This document shows positions 16,105 to 23,863 of a DNA stretch of 35,505 bases, piece after piece. The translations under genes were made by a program, and so were the position numbers. The notes beneath the pieces were generated by a model that was not told the DNA's origin, ran no database searches, and worked only from the letters and a program-made list of their open reading frames with translations. Position 1 is the stretch's first letter. Each line of letters begins with the position of its first letter. Origin of the DNA: Eggerthellaceae bacterium (GTDB lineage: Bacteria > Actinomycetota > Coriobacteriia > Coriobacteriales > Eggerthellaceae); contig CAAEDC010000207.1 in the NCBI GenBank assembly GCA_900754495.1, positions 1-35,505 of the forward strand, in the 5' to 3' direction.

Positions 16105-16175
16105 GACTGCGGACGCGGATGCGACTGCGGACGCGGATGCAGTCGCAAGCGCGGACGCGGTTGCAAGCGCGGAGG
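16105..16175. repeat. Short tandem repeats (18-bp unit)
   Basis: Two exact 18-bp units (16105-16122 and 16123-16140, each with GACTGCGGACGCGGATGC) are followed by degenerate copies built from GCGGACGCGG and GCAAGCGCGG up to about 16175. They lie downstream of the TrpR-like gene and upstream of the nicotinamidase-like gene. No protein-coding signal is convincing: the plus frame reads Ala-Asp repeats without a ribosome site. Confidence 0.75.
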
Positions 16176-16182
16176 CGAGCGG

Positions 16183-16482
16183 CTATTCCTCGGACCGCGC
16201 CTCCCCCAGCACGCCGAGCGCGGCGGCATAGCCTCCCGAACCGTACGTCAGGCATTTCGACACACGGGCGATCGTCGTGGCGGACGCACCCGTCTCGCGC
16301 TCGATGGCGGAGTAGGGCTTTCCCTGCGCCAGCAGGCGCGCCACGGCGAGTCGCTGGGAGGTCTCCTTGATCTCGCGCGGCGTGAACAAGTCCTCCAGCA
16401 GGGCGAATATGGTGTCCTCGTCATCGAGGGCAGCCAAAACGCTCAGCAGGTTGTCGACGTCCGCCGTCCTCATCTCAGCCAT
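16183..16482 (-). CDS. YerC/YecD family TrpR-related regulator
   Basis: 99-residue helix-turn-helix protein of the TrpR-related YerC/YecD group. The motif LFTPREIKETSQRLAVARLL and the recognition part KPYSAIERETGASATTIARVSKCL are typical of this fold. Start taken at 16482, where GGAAGG lies 8 nt upstream; an in-frame ATG at 16512 has a poorer site. It begins 38 nt after the stop of cimA on the same strand, so it is probably the last gene of the ilvE-cimA transcript. Its target and effector are unknown; the linkage suggests a role in amino acid control. Confidence 0.85.
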   Translation of the reverse strand: MAEMRTADVDNLLSVLAALDDEDTIFALLEDLFTPREIKETSQRLAVARLLAQGKPYSAIERETGASATTIARVSKCLTYGSGGYAAALGVLGEARSEE

Positions 16483-16520
16483 ATCCGCACCTTCCTCTGC
16501 CTGTTTCCCCATGCATTCCG

Positions 16521-18110
16521 CTAGCGCAGCGACAGCTCGCGGCGCGCAAGACCGTACTCGATCGAATCAACGAGGGCGTTCCAGGACGCCTCGATGATGT
16601 TCTCCGACACGCCGACGGTGCCCCACAGCGCGACGCCGTCGCTCGTGGTGATGAGCACGCGCGTGATCGCACCCGTGCCCACATTCTCGTCCAGGATGCG
16701 CACCTTGAAGTCGACAAGCTCCATCTGTTCCACCTCGGGGAAGAACTCGCCGATCGCCATGCGCAGCGCCACGTCGAGCGCCTCGACGGGGCCGGCGCCC
16801 TCGCCCGTGGCGACGAAACGCTTATCGCCCACGTGGATCTTGATGGTCGCCTCGCTCATGGCGTCCTTGGCCAGCGCCCCGGTGTCCTCGCGGTCGTCGA
16901 CGATCACGCGGAAGCTCTCCAACGTGAAGTGGGGCTTGTAGCGCCCCAGATGGCGCAGCAGCAGGATGGCGAGCGACCCGTCCGCCACCTCGTAGGAGTA
17001 ACCCTGCGCCTCGCGCTGCTTCACCTCATCGAGGATCTGCTGCGTGGTCTCGGGGTAGTTCCCCAGCTCGATCCCCAGGCTGCGCGCCTTGGCGACGAGC
17101 GACGCCTTGCCGGCAAGCTCGCTCACGAGCATGCGGGTCGCGTTGCCCACGTATTCGGGGCGCGTGTGTTCGTACGCCTCGGGGAACCGCGCGATCGCGC
17201 TGGCATGTAGCCCGCCTTTGTGGGCGAATGCCGACGATCCGGTGTAGGGATGATGCGCCGGCACCGAGATGTTGCATGTCTCCGCGACGAACTTGGCCAC
17301 GTCGGTGAGCTGGCGGAGTCTGTCGCGCCCGACGCACGTGCAGTCCATCTTCAGCTCCAGGTTCGCGATGACCGTCAGCAGATCGACGTTGCCGACGCGC
17401 TCGCCGATGCCGTTGATCGTGCCCTGTACCTGCGTCGCGCCCGCATGCACCGCGGCAAGCGTGCTCGCCACCGCGCACCCCGAATCATTGTGGCAGTGGA
17501 TGCCGATCTGCTGCCCGGGAAGCGCCTCGACCACGGCGCGCACGGCCTCGGTCACCTCGTGCGGCAACGCGCCTCCGTTCGTCTCGCACAGATCCACGGA
17601 ATCCGCCCCGGCGCGCGAGGCGGCGGCGACGCATTCGAGGGCGTAGGCGGCATTCGCCTTGTAGCCGTCGAAGAAATGCTCGGCATCGAACACGACGATG
17701 CGGCCCTGCTCCTTCAGGTACGCCACCGAGTCGGAGATCATGCGCAGGTTCTCCTCGAGCGAGGTCTGCAATGCGCGCGTGACCTGGGCATCCCACGTCT
17801 TTCCGACGATGGTCACCACCGGCGCCCCGCTCGCGAGCAGATCCGCCAGCCCCGCATCGTCGGCAGCGGCCACGTCTTTGCGGCATGTCGAGCCGAACGC
17901 AGCGATGCGCGCGTGCTCAAGCGGCAGCTCGCGCACGCGCTTGAAGAATTCGATGTCCTTGGGATTGGAGGCGGGAAACCCGCCCTCGACGAAATCGACG
18001 CCCAGAGCGTCGAGCCGCTGCACGATCCGCAGCTTGTCCTCGAGGGAAAGCGAGATCCCCTCCCCCTGCTCGCCATCACGCAGCGTGCAGTCGTACGTGT
18101 ATACGCGCAT
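16521..18110 (-). CDS. cimA: (R)-citramalate synthase
   Basis: Condenses acetyl-CoA and pyruvate to citramalate, giving 2-oxobutyrate for isoleucine without threonine deaminase. The 529-residue product has the aldolase-type barrel with YDCTLRDGEQ (6-15), ETNGG, and the metal-binding HCHNDSGCAVA near 202-212. A C-terminal LeuA dimer/regulatory domain (about 390-520) ends in VRILDENVGTGAITRVLI and binds the end product in relatives. The length and the N-terminal RVYTYDCTLRDGEQGEGI fit CimA rather than 2-isopropylmalate or homocitrate synthase. RBS AGGGGGTC precedes the ATG. ilvE lies upstream, separated by structured element B. Confidence 0.88.
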   Translation of the reverse strand: MRVYTYDCTLRDGEQGEGISLSLEDKLRIVQRLDALGVDFVEGGFPASNPKDIEFFKRVRELPLEHARIAAFGSTCRKDVAAADDAGLADLLASGAPVVTIVGKTWDAQVTRALQTSLEENLRMISDSVAYLKEQGRIVVFDAEHFFDGYKANAAYALECVAAASRAGADSVDLCETNGGALPHEVTEAVRAVVEALPGQQIGIHCHNDSGCAVASTLAAVHAGATQVQGTINGIGERVGNVDLLTVIANLELKMDCTCVGRDRLRQLTDVAKFVAETCNISVPAHHPYTGSSAFAHKGGLHASAIARFPEAYEHTRPEYVGNATRMLVSELAGKASLVAKARSLGIELGNYPETTQQILDEVKQREAQGYSYEVADGSLAILLLRHLGRYKPHFTLESFRVIVDDREDTGALAKDAMSEATIKIHVGDKRFVATGEGAGPVEALDVALRMAIGEFFPEVEQMELVDFKVRILDENVGTGAITRVLITTSDGVALWGTVGVSENIIEASWNALVDSIEYGLARRELSLR

Positions 18111-18149
18111 GATGACCCCCTATTCCTCGAGCAGGAAAACGTTGCGCCG

Positions 18150-18318
18150 TCACAGGTTGGCGCAGTAAGTCAGCGAGAAGGCTCGAGGTGCCGGAGGTCG
18201 CGGGGATCGCGAAAGCGCCGCGTACTTCGGTACGCAAGCTTTCGGGATCGCCGCGAGATCCGGTGCTCCGGGCCTTCGCAGCGTCGGCCCGTTCCGCCGT
18301 TCGGCAGAACGGCGGAAC
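18150..18318 (-). ncRNA. Structured 3' element, copy B (between ilvE and cimA)
   Basis: One nt after the ilvE stop, on the minus strand, GTTCCGCCGTTC (18291-18302) pairs exactly with 18307-18318 around the same TGCC loop as copies A and C. The box CGACGCTGCGAAG, a long hairpin 18177-18277 with a GTAC-CGAA-GTAC tip, and the box CTTCTCGCTG follow. The stem sequence differs from copy A at three positions, each with the matching change on the other arm. This copy lies inside a likely operon, so it would be an intercistronic RNA element. Confidence 0.72.
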
Positions 18319-18319
18319 C

Positions 18320-19243
18320 TTAGATCTCAGTCAGCCAATCGGCGTACTCCTCGACGCGGCCATAGACGACGTCGAAGAAGCGATCCTGGATGGCGCGGGT
18401 GATCTCGCCCGGCTTGCCGACGGGACGATCGTCGATCGATCCGATAGGCGTCAGCTCGGCAGCGGAGCCGGTGAAGAACACCTCGTCGGCGATGTAGAGA
18501 TCCGAACGCGTCAAGCTCTCCTCGAGCACCGGGATATCCAGGTCGTCGGCCAGGCACATGATCGTGTCGCGGGTGATGCCCTCCAGCAGGCCGTCGGACA
18601 GCGGCGGCGTGGACAGGATGCCGTCGCGAACGACGAACAGGTTCTCGCCCGTGCCCTCGCACACCAGACCCTGCTCGTTGAGCATGATCGCCTCGACGTA
18701 GCCGTGCTGCTTGGCCTCGAGCTTGGCGAGGATGGAGTTCATGTAGGAAGCGGCGGACTTCATCGAAGGCGGGATGGCGTTGATGGAGCGCTGACGCCAC
18801 GAGGACACGCCCACCGGAACGCCGTTCTCCAGCGCATCGGGGCCCAGGTAGGAATCCCACGGCCACACGGCGATGATCACATCAACCGGCGCGCCGGTGG
18901 GATCGACGCCCATCTGGCCGTAGCCGCGGTAGACGAGCGGGCGGATGTAACACTTCTTGAGCTTGTTGGCGCGGATGACGTCGACGGTGGCCTGGCACAG
19001 CTCATCGACGCTATAAGGCAGGTCGATCATCGCGATCTTGCAGCTGCGGTGCAGGCGCTCCATGTGGTCGCGCAGACGGAACACGTAGCTCTTGCCGCTC
19101 TCGGGATCCTCGTAGCAGCGAGCGCCCTCGAACACGGCAGAGCCGTAATGCAGCGAGTGGGACAGCACGTGGGTGGTGCACTCGGCCCACGGGACCATCT
19201 CCCCGTTCTTCCAGATGTAATCAACTTCAGTAAGCTCAGCCAT
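18320..19243 (-). CDS. ilvE: Branched-chain amino acid aminotransferase
   Basis: PLP enzyme that makes or degrades Leu, Ile and Val with glutamate/2-oxoglutarate. The 307-residue product (class IV fold) has SLHYGSAVFEGARCY (30-44), RPLVYRGYG, the PLP lysine K162 in PSMKSAASYMNS, and CEGTGENLFVV. The start at 19243 has AGGGAAG 8 nt upstream; upstream in-frame ATGs lack one. A possible -10 TACAAT lies at 19317-19322 (minus strand), and the leader can fold GGCGCAA with TTGCGCC. It is followed by cimA and the TrpR-like gene, consistent with isoleucine synthesis. Confidence 0.92.
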   Translation of the reverse strand: MAELTEVDYIWKNGEMVPWAECTTHVLSHSLHYGSAVFEGARCYEDPESGKSYVFRLRDHMERLHRSCKIAMIDLPYSVDELCQATVDVIRANKLKKCYIRPLVYRGYGQMGVDPTGAPVDVIIAVWPWDSYLGPDALENGVPVGVSSWRQRSINAIPPSMKSAASYMNSILAKLEAKQHGYVEAIMLNEQGLVCEGTGENLFVVRDGILSTPPLSDGLLEGITRDTIMCLADDLDIPVLEESLTRSDLYIADEVFFTGSAAELTPIGSIDDRPVGKPGEITRAIQDRFFDVVYGRVEEYADWLTEI

Positions 19244-19870
19244 CGCGTCTTCCCTTCGTTGTTGCGATTGTTTGGCAGGGCGCAACGACCCGTCGGGCCG
19301 CTCGTCCGTTTGCGCCATTGTACTCCAACCAGCTAAAGCGAAATTGCAGGGAGGTAAAATGTCCCGATTTCCGGCGGGGAGCAAGATTCACTTGACGCCG
19401 CGGGAGACGCATCCGCATAGCGGACGGCGCTGTTGGCGCCGCGGGGAACGCATCCGCATGGCGGACGACGCTGCCGACGCCGCGAGGGACACATCCGTAT
19501 CGCGGACGGCGCTGCTGACGCTGCGGGCGGAGTCAGATGCCGATTTTTCGTCGATGGACGACGCTTCTCCTCCGCGAAAGGAAGGCGCACGAGCCTCTAT
19601 CGCATCCAGCACTGCAACGGCCACTGCTAAGCACCTGGTAGAAGTTTCGCGAGAGGGAGGACGGGGAGTCGGGGGCCGCTCGGCTCTCCTTTTGCCGATC
19701 CCGCACGTCGACCAAAGGTGAAAAACGCGCATCAAAGCCGGCTTCCAGCGTCAGTGCGGTGCGAAGCCTTTCCTGTTTGGAAACTTCAATCCGTCCATAA
19801 CAAACGTGGGGATTTTCGACCGAATGCGCCGACTTTTCGGTGAACGGTAGCATTTTTCGAAAAAACACGA
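19244..19870. other. Long intergenic stretch with a 41-bp tandem repeat
   Basis: No convincing gene on either strand. It contains the ilvE leader and -10 (19317-19322), a tandem repeat at 19395-19530, and then about 340 nt of lower-GC sequence with runs such as TTTTCGA but no ribosome-site-supported frame. Confidence 0.55.
19395..19530. repeat. 41-bp tandem repeat, about 3.3 copies
   Basis: Units start at 19395, 19436, 19477 and 19518 (partial), an exact 41-bp period. Each unit has GCCGCG near its start and TCCGC-at-rich centre-GCGGA, then CGGCG or CGACG, so each unit can fold into a small hairpin. There are no spacers, and 41 is not a multiple of three, which argues against CRISPR and against a coding repeat. 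Confidence 0.85.
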
Positions 19871-19899
19871 TTGAAAGCCGTCTTGCAAGCGAGTATTCT
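19871..19899 (+). promoter_or_regulatory. Promoter of the 54-residue gene
   Basis: TTGAAA (19871-19876), 17 nt, TATTCT (19894-19899). The predicted start near 19906 gives a leader of about 70 nt. Confidence 0.65.
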
Positions 19900-19978
19900 G
19901 CTCGCAGAGTTTACGGGGGAGCTCGATCGAACAGGGTGGCCGACGAAAGCGGCCGCATTCCACAGGAGGGGGTCTATC

Positions 19979-20143
19979 ATGAACGTTGCAGTGGACAAGA
20001 TCATGGAAGCGCGCAAATACGACGGCGTCGCCAGCAAGCTGAAGGCCGATACGGCGAAGAAGACGGCCCAGAAGACCGCCGCCAACGGCTCCGACGACGC
20101 GCTCAAGACGATGTTCCCCTTCATGGCCGACTTCGCCAAGTAA
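19979..20143 (+). CDS. Small uncharacterised protein, 54 residues
   Basis: I do not recognise this protein. It reads MNVAVDKIMEARKYDGVASK at the start, then a Lys/Ala/Thr-rich middle (KADTAKKTAQKTAANG), and ends DALKTMFPFMADFAK. It has no membrane segment, Cys or His. It has a strong ribosome site (GGAGGGGG), a good promoter (19871-19899) and a classical terminator (20169-20209), so it is very probably a real, independently expressed gene. It has two likely short helices; a DNA/RNA-binding or regulatory role is possible but not shown. Confidence 0.75.
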   Translation: MNVAVDKIMEARKYDGVASKLKADTAKKTAQKTAANGSDDALKTMFPFMADFAK

Positions 20144-20168
20144 CGCAGCACCTCATACGCGCAACAAC

Positions 20169-20209
20169 AAACGCCGCAGCAGGTCGATCCCGCTGCGGCG
20201 TTTCTCTTT
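20169..20209 (+). terminator. Intrinsic terminator after the 54-residue gene
   Basis: AAACGCCGCAGC (20169-20180) pairs exactly with GCTGCGGCGTTT (20192-20203), followed by CTCTTT. Confidence 0.85.
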
Positions 20210-20229
20210 GCGCGCGCCAAAGCGCCCTC

Positions 20230-20347
20230 TGAGCAGTTCTTCCCGCATTTGCCGCCAAAACGGGGGTCATTTGGGGAGAACTGCTCAAAACAATCCGGCG
20301 CGCCAACGAAACTGTCCAGAACGCCGCATTTTGCCGACTTCTGGACA
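20230..20347. repeat. Two palindromic repeats downstream of glnN
   Basis: TGAGCAGTTCTTCCC (20230-20244) pairs with GGGGAGAACTGCTCA (20273-20287) with one wobble. TGTCCAGAA (20313-20321) pairs exactly with TTCTGGACA (20339-20347). They lie between the convergent ends of the 54-residue gene and glnN. The second resembles the GTTCTGGG palindromes near 4930. Confidence 0.7.
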
Positions 20348-20391
20348 ATCCCAACGCGCAGAAGGCGCGCCGGCGTCCCGCGCGCTTGACC

Positions 20392-22482
20392 CTAGCAGTA
20401 GAACAGCATGTCGTCGTAGGTTGGCACGGGCCAGTACTCGCGGTCGACGACGACCTCCATCGCATCGACGGCGGAGCGCAGGTCCTCCATCACGGGCAGC
20501 ACCGTGTGCGCGTAGCAGTTGGCGCGCTCCTGCTGGTTCGCGATCGCGAGCGCCTCCTCGTGCACAGCCTTGAGCTTGCGCGTCTGGGCTCCCACTTCGC
20601 GGATGCCGGCCAGCACCGTGCGCAAAAGCTCCTCCTGCTCCTCCACGTCGGCGCCGACGAGCGCGCCCTTCTCGGCCTGGATCTGGCTCGCCACATCGCC
20701 GGCAAAGCGGTTGAGGGCAGGCAGGTAGGCGCGGCGCACCATGCGGTCCATCACGTTGGCTTCGATGTTGATCAGCTTGTTGTACTTCTCGAGCTTGACC
20801 TCGTAGCGGCTGCGCACCTCGGTCTCGGAGAGCACGTGCATCTCCTCGAACAGCGCGATGCTCTCCGGATCCACGTAGCACGGCAGCGCGTCAGCGGTCG
20901 TCTTGTGGTTGACCAGCCCGCGGCGCGCGGCCTCCTCTTCCCATTCCTGCGAGTAGCCGTCGCCGCCGAAGATGATGCGCTGATGGTCGCGCAGCGTCTG
21001 CTTGATGTAGTCAATGGCGGCTTCCTCGAACTCCTCGCCCGTGCGGTCGCCCATCGCGTCGGCGAAGTCCTTGAGGCTTTTGGCCATCGCGGTGTTGAGG
21101 ATCATGTTGGCGTCGGCCAGGTTCACCGCCGAACCGGGCATGCGGAACTCGAAACGGTTGCCCGTGAACGCGAAGGGGCTCGTGCGGTTGCGGTCGGTGT
21201 TGTCGATCAGGAAGCTCGGCAGCACGTCCACGCCCAGATCCATCGACACGCGCTCGGCGCTCTTGTAGGAATGCTCGCCCACCAGCGCGTCGACGATCGC
21301 GTTGAGCTCGTCGCCCAAAAAGATCGACACGATCGCCGGCGGCGCCTCGTTGGCGCCGAGGCGATGGTCGTTGCCCGCGCTCGCCACGCTCATGCGCAAA
21401 AGCTCCTGATACTCGTCGACGCATTCGATGACGCAGGTGAGAAACACCAGGAAACGCAGGTTGTCCTGAGGGTTCACACCGGGATCGAACAGGTTCTTCT
21501 TGCCGGCGCAGATCGACCAGTTGTTGTGCTTGCCGGATCCGTTGATGCCCTCGAAGGGCTTCTCATGCTGCAGGCACACCAGGCCGTGATGGCTCGCGAG
21601 CAGGCGCATCTTCTCCATCGTGAGCAGGTTCTCGTCGATGGCGCGGTTGGCGTTGGTGAAGATCGGGGCCAGTTCGTGCTGGGCGGGTGCGACCTCGTTG
21701 TGCTTGGTGCGCGCCGGCACGCCGAGCGCCCAGAGCTCCTTGTCGAGCTCCTTCATGAACTCGTTGACGGTCGGGCGGATGGCGCCGAAGTAGTGCTCGT
21801 CGAGCTCCTGGCCCTTGCTCGGCATCGCGCCGAACAGCGTGCGGCCCGTCATGATGAGGTCGCGGCGGCGCTCGTAGTCCTTCTCGGAGATCAGGAAGTA
21901 CTCCTGCTCGGCACCGACCGTGGTGATGATGCGCTGCGGATCCTCGCCGAACAGCGCCAGCACGCGGTTGGCCTGCTCCTCAATGGCGGCCATCGAGCGC
22001 AGAAGCGGCGTCTTCTTGTCCAGCGCCTCGCCGGTATAGCTGCAAAACGCCGTGGGGATGCACAGCACCTCGTCCTTGATGAACGCGTAGCTCGTGGGAT
22101 CCCACGCCGTGTAGCCGCGCGCCTCGAACGTGGCGCGCAGGCCGCCGGAGGGGAAGCTCGACGCATCGGGCTCGCCCTTGATGAGCTCCTTGCCCGAGAA
22201 GCTCATGATGGCTCGTCCGTCGCTCACCGGATCGAGGAAGCTGTCGTGCTTCTCGGACGTGATGCCCGTCAGCGGCTGGAACCAATGGGTGTAGTGGGTG
22301 GCGCCCTTCTCGATGGCCCACTCCTTCATCGCGTGCGCGACGACGTTGGCGACCTCGAGGTCGAGCGGCTTTCCCTCGCGGATGGTCTTGAGCAGGCTCT
22401 TGTACGTCGCAGAAGGCAGACGCTCCTGCATCGTGTGCTCGTTGAAGACCATCGATCCGTAGATATCAGACACATGCGGCAT
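20392..22482 (-). CDS. glnN: Glutamine synthetase type III
   Basis: ATP-dependent ligation of ammonia to glutamate. The 696-residue length and the motifs of the GSIII class ([90 protein letters not shown]) leave little doubt; types I and II are much shorter. The start at 22482 ([10 protein letters not shown]) is chosen because it matches where GSIII homology begins and has GGAGG about 11 nt upstream; an ATG at 22554 has no ribosome site. An extended -10 (TGG-TAAAGT, 22561-22569) lies just ahead, and a stronger promoter with a hairpin lies at 22680-22765. Confidence 0.95.
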   Translation of the reverse strand: MPHVSDIYGSMVFNEHTMQERLPSATYKSLLKTIREGKPLDLEVANVVAHAMKEWAIEKGATHYTHWFQPLTGITSEKHDSFLDPVSDGRAIMSFSGKELIKGEPDASSFPSGGLRATFEARGYTAWDPTSYAFIKDEVLCIPTAFCSYTGEALDKKTPLLRSMAAIEEQANRVLALFGEDPQRIITTVGAEQEYFLISEKDYERRRDLIMTGRTLFGAMPSKGQELDEHYFGAIRPTVNEFMKELDKELWALGVPARTKHNEVAPAQHELAPIFTNANRAIDENLLTMEKMRLLASHHGLVCLQHEKPFEGINGSGKHNNWSICAGKKNLFDPGVNPQDNLRFLVFLTCVIECVDEYQELLRMSVASAGNDHRLGANEAPPAIVSIFLGDELNAIVDALVGEHSYKSAERVSMDLGVDVLPSFLIDNTDRNRTSPFAFTGNRFEFRMPGSAVNLADANMILNTAMAKSLKDFADAMGDRTGEEFEEAAIDYIKQTLRDHQRIIFGGDGYSQEWEEEAARRGLVNHKTTADALPCYVDPESIALFEEMHVLSETEVRSRYEVKLEKYNKLINIEANVMDRMVRRAYLPALNRFAGDVASQIQAEKGALVGADVEEQEELLRTVLAGIREVGAQTRKLKAVHEEALAIANQQERANCYAHTVLPVMEDLRSAVDAMEVVVDREYWPVPTYDDMLFYC

Positions 22483-22560
22483 ACAGACCCGCCCCTCCTC
22501 GTCGAAGCCTCGATCATCCACCCGAAGCTCGAGCCTCTGTATCGGATTTTGCATGGTGAA

Positions 22561-22569
22561 ACTTTACCA
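22561..22569 (-). promoter_or_regulatory. Possible proximal glnN promoter (extended -10)
   Basis: Minus strand TGG-TAAAGT. A start near 22554 would exclude the upstream ATG and supports translation from 22482. No clear -35. Confidence 0.35.
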
Positions 22570-22679
22570 CGGGCGGCAGAAGGAGAGCTGTTCCTCAATC
22601 GGTTTTCGCAATAGGCAACATGAATAAACCCATATCAGCGAATGAAGAACGCCATCCGTGCAGACGATCCCGAAAACGT

Positions 22680-22716
22680 AAGCGCGCCGCCTGCGGGGGA
22701 TGCGGGCGGCGCGCTT
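22680..22716 (-). terminator. Strong hairpin in the glnN leader
   Basis: 12-bp stem AAGCGCGCCGCC / GGCGGCGCGCTT. On the minus strand it begins about 15 nt after the predicted start from the promoter at 22737-22765 and is followed by ACGTTTTCGG. It could end a short RNA of about 55 nt, or attenuate glnN. Confidence 0.65.
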
Positions 22717-22736
22717 GTCGTGCTCAGACCTTCTTT

Positions 22737-22765
22737 ACTATAAGACGTAGTCTATTGATTGTCAA
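22737..22765 (-). promoter_or_regulatory. Near-consensus promoter upstream of glnN
   Basis: Minus strand TTGACA (22760-22765), 17 nt, TATAGT (22737-22742). The spacer contains a perfect AGAC-TAC-GTCT palindrome that could be an operator. It lies after the terminator of the radical SAM gene, so it starts a new unit. Confidence 0.78.
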
Positions 22766-22785
22766 GTGCTTATTGCAAGAATAGA

Positions 22786-22808
22786 GGGCGTTTCGGTTCG
22801 AAGCGCCC
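22786..22808 (-). terminator. Terminator of the radical SAM gene
   Basis: 10-bp stem GGGCGTTTCG/CGAAGCGCCC (one wobble) with a 3-nt loop; on the minus strand TCTATTCTT follows. It lies about 45 nt after the real stop codon at 22853. Confidence 0.6.
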
Positions 22809-22836
22809 CTCGTTCGATACATCCTCTTGCTCGAAC

Positions 22837-22873
22837 CGCCTTCGCGTAAGACCTACGCGGTGGCGCCGCCTCA
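22837..22873 (-). promoter_or_regulatory. SECIS-like element for selenocysteine insertion
   Basis: On the minus strand the in-frame TGA (22871-22873) is followed after 17 nt by the loop GGTCT, closed by a perfect 6-bp stem CGCGTA (22854-22859) / TACGCG (22843-22848). A 2x2 internal loop and a CGCC/GGCG lower stem lie below. The E. coli fdhF SECIS has the same GGUCU in its apical loop about 18 nt after its UGA, which SelB recognises. The match in loop, stem and distance is close. Confidence 0.82.
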
Positions 22874-23857
22874 ACTGCTGCCCGCGCCGGCGCAGCACGC
22901 GTAGCAATGGTTGGCGAACACGATGTCGCGCTTGGCCGGAATAGACGGATCATTGGCCATATTCGCGATGTTCAGACCGTTTTTGCACGGCATGTCGACC
23001 GCCTGGTTGTAATCGCAATCGTACAGCGCGCCGTCCCAGCGCACCGACAGCTGCGTGCGGCACATCATCGCCGGCACGGTGTCGGGGTTGAACGCGCTGA
23101 TGAGCTTGTTCATGTAGCGATCCATGTTGCCGGTCGCCAGCAGGCGCTCGCCGAAGCGGCCGCCCGGTGCGTTGGCGATGCAGAACAGGTTATCGAAGCT
23201 GATACCGAACTCCTCGGCAAGCTTCCGCTTGTATTCGCGCTCCATCGACTCCTGATCCGGAGGCAGCACAGCGCCGTTGGGATTGAACACCAGATCGAGC
23301 TCAAGCGTCTTGCCGTCCGGGCCGGCACCCTCGCCCTTGCCGTAACCCAGCTCGCACAGGCGCTGCATCACGCGGATGGTGGGGTCGAACGTGCCCGCGC
23401 CGCGCTGCTTCTCGGACGTCTTCTTGATGTAATGCGGCAGCGATGCGAACACGACGATGCCGAGCTCGGCCCACAGTTCGGGGATGTGCTCGTAGCCCTC
23501 TTCCTCGCAGATGGCGAGATTGGAACGCGTGATGACGCGGGCCCCGGTCGCCGCGGCTTCGCGCATGAACCACTCGTAATGCGGATTCATCTCGGGCGCG
23601 CCGCCGGTGACGTCGATGACGGAGAACCCGTAGTCCTTGAAGACCTTGAGGCACTGCTCCAACGTCTCGCGCGACATCTCCTCGGTGCGCGCCGGACTCG
23701 ACTGCACATGGCAGTGCTTGCATGCGAAATTGCACGCAAGACCGATGTTGATCTGCAGCGTGTCCAGCTGCTCCTCGGTATAGCGGTACTCGCCGACCTT
23801 CTCCCAAAACGGCGGGTATTGAGCCAACGCCCCGTTGACGTCCCTGGTGTCGGGCAT
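22853..23857 (-). CDS. arsS: Selenocysteine-containing radical SAM protein, ArsS/Cys-rich family
   Basis: Radical SAM enzyme of the group called arsenosugar biosynthesis protein ArsS or rSAM/SeCys. The SAM-cluster motif is CNFACKHC near 43-50, then VTGGAPEMNPHYEW. The C-terminal Cys-rich region has MMCRTQLSVRWDGALYDCDYNQ and NHCYACCAGAGSS. A plain reading stops at TGA (22871) directly after GSS, just where family members continue with Cys or Sec then GG. Reading TGA as Sec adds Sec-GGATA to a TAG at 22853, 334 residues in all, and a SECIS-like hairpin follows. Start at 23857; GGAGATG lies upstream, 6 nt after the AhpD-like gene. No arsM is nearby, so the arsenic link is from family knowledge only. 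Confidence 0.85.
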
Positions 23858-23863
23858 AAGCCG

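Noticed and set aside
15992..16231. 79-codon plus-strand frame rich in Ala-Asp repeats
   Set aside because: It arises from the 18-bp tandem repeat and runs antisense into the TrpR-like gene; no ribosome site.
16521..18110. 2-isopropylmalate synthase (leuA)
   Set aside because: N-terminal RVYTYDCTLRDGEQGEGI, length and link with ilvE fit the citramalate synthase branch better.
19395..19530. Possible CRISPR array
   Set aside because: Units of 41 bp are directly joined with no unique spacers, only about three copies, and no cas genes in the window.
22483..22554. Longer glnN start at 22554
   Set aside because: No ribosome site, and type III glutamine synthetase homology starts at 22482, which has GGAGG upstream.
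22871..22873. TGA as the true end of the radical SAM protein
   Set aside because: The family continues past this residue with Cys/Sec-GG, and a SECIS-like hairpin follows; reading as Sec explains both.
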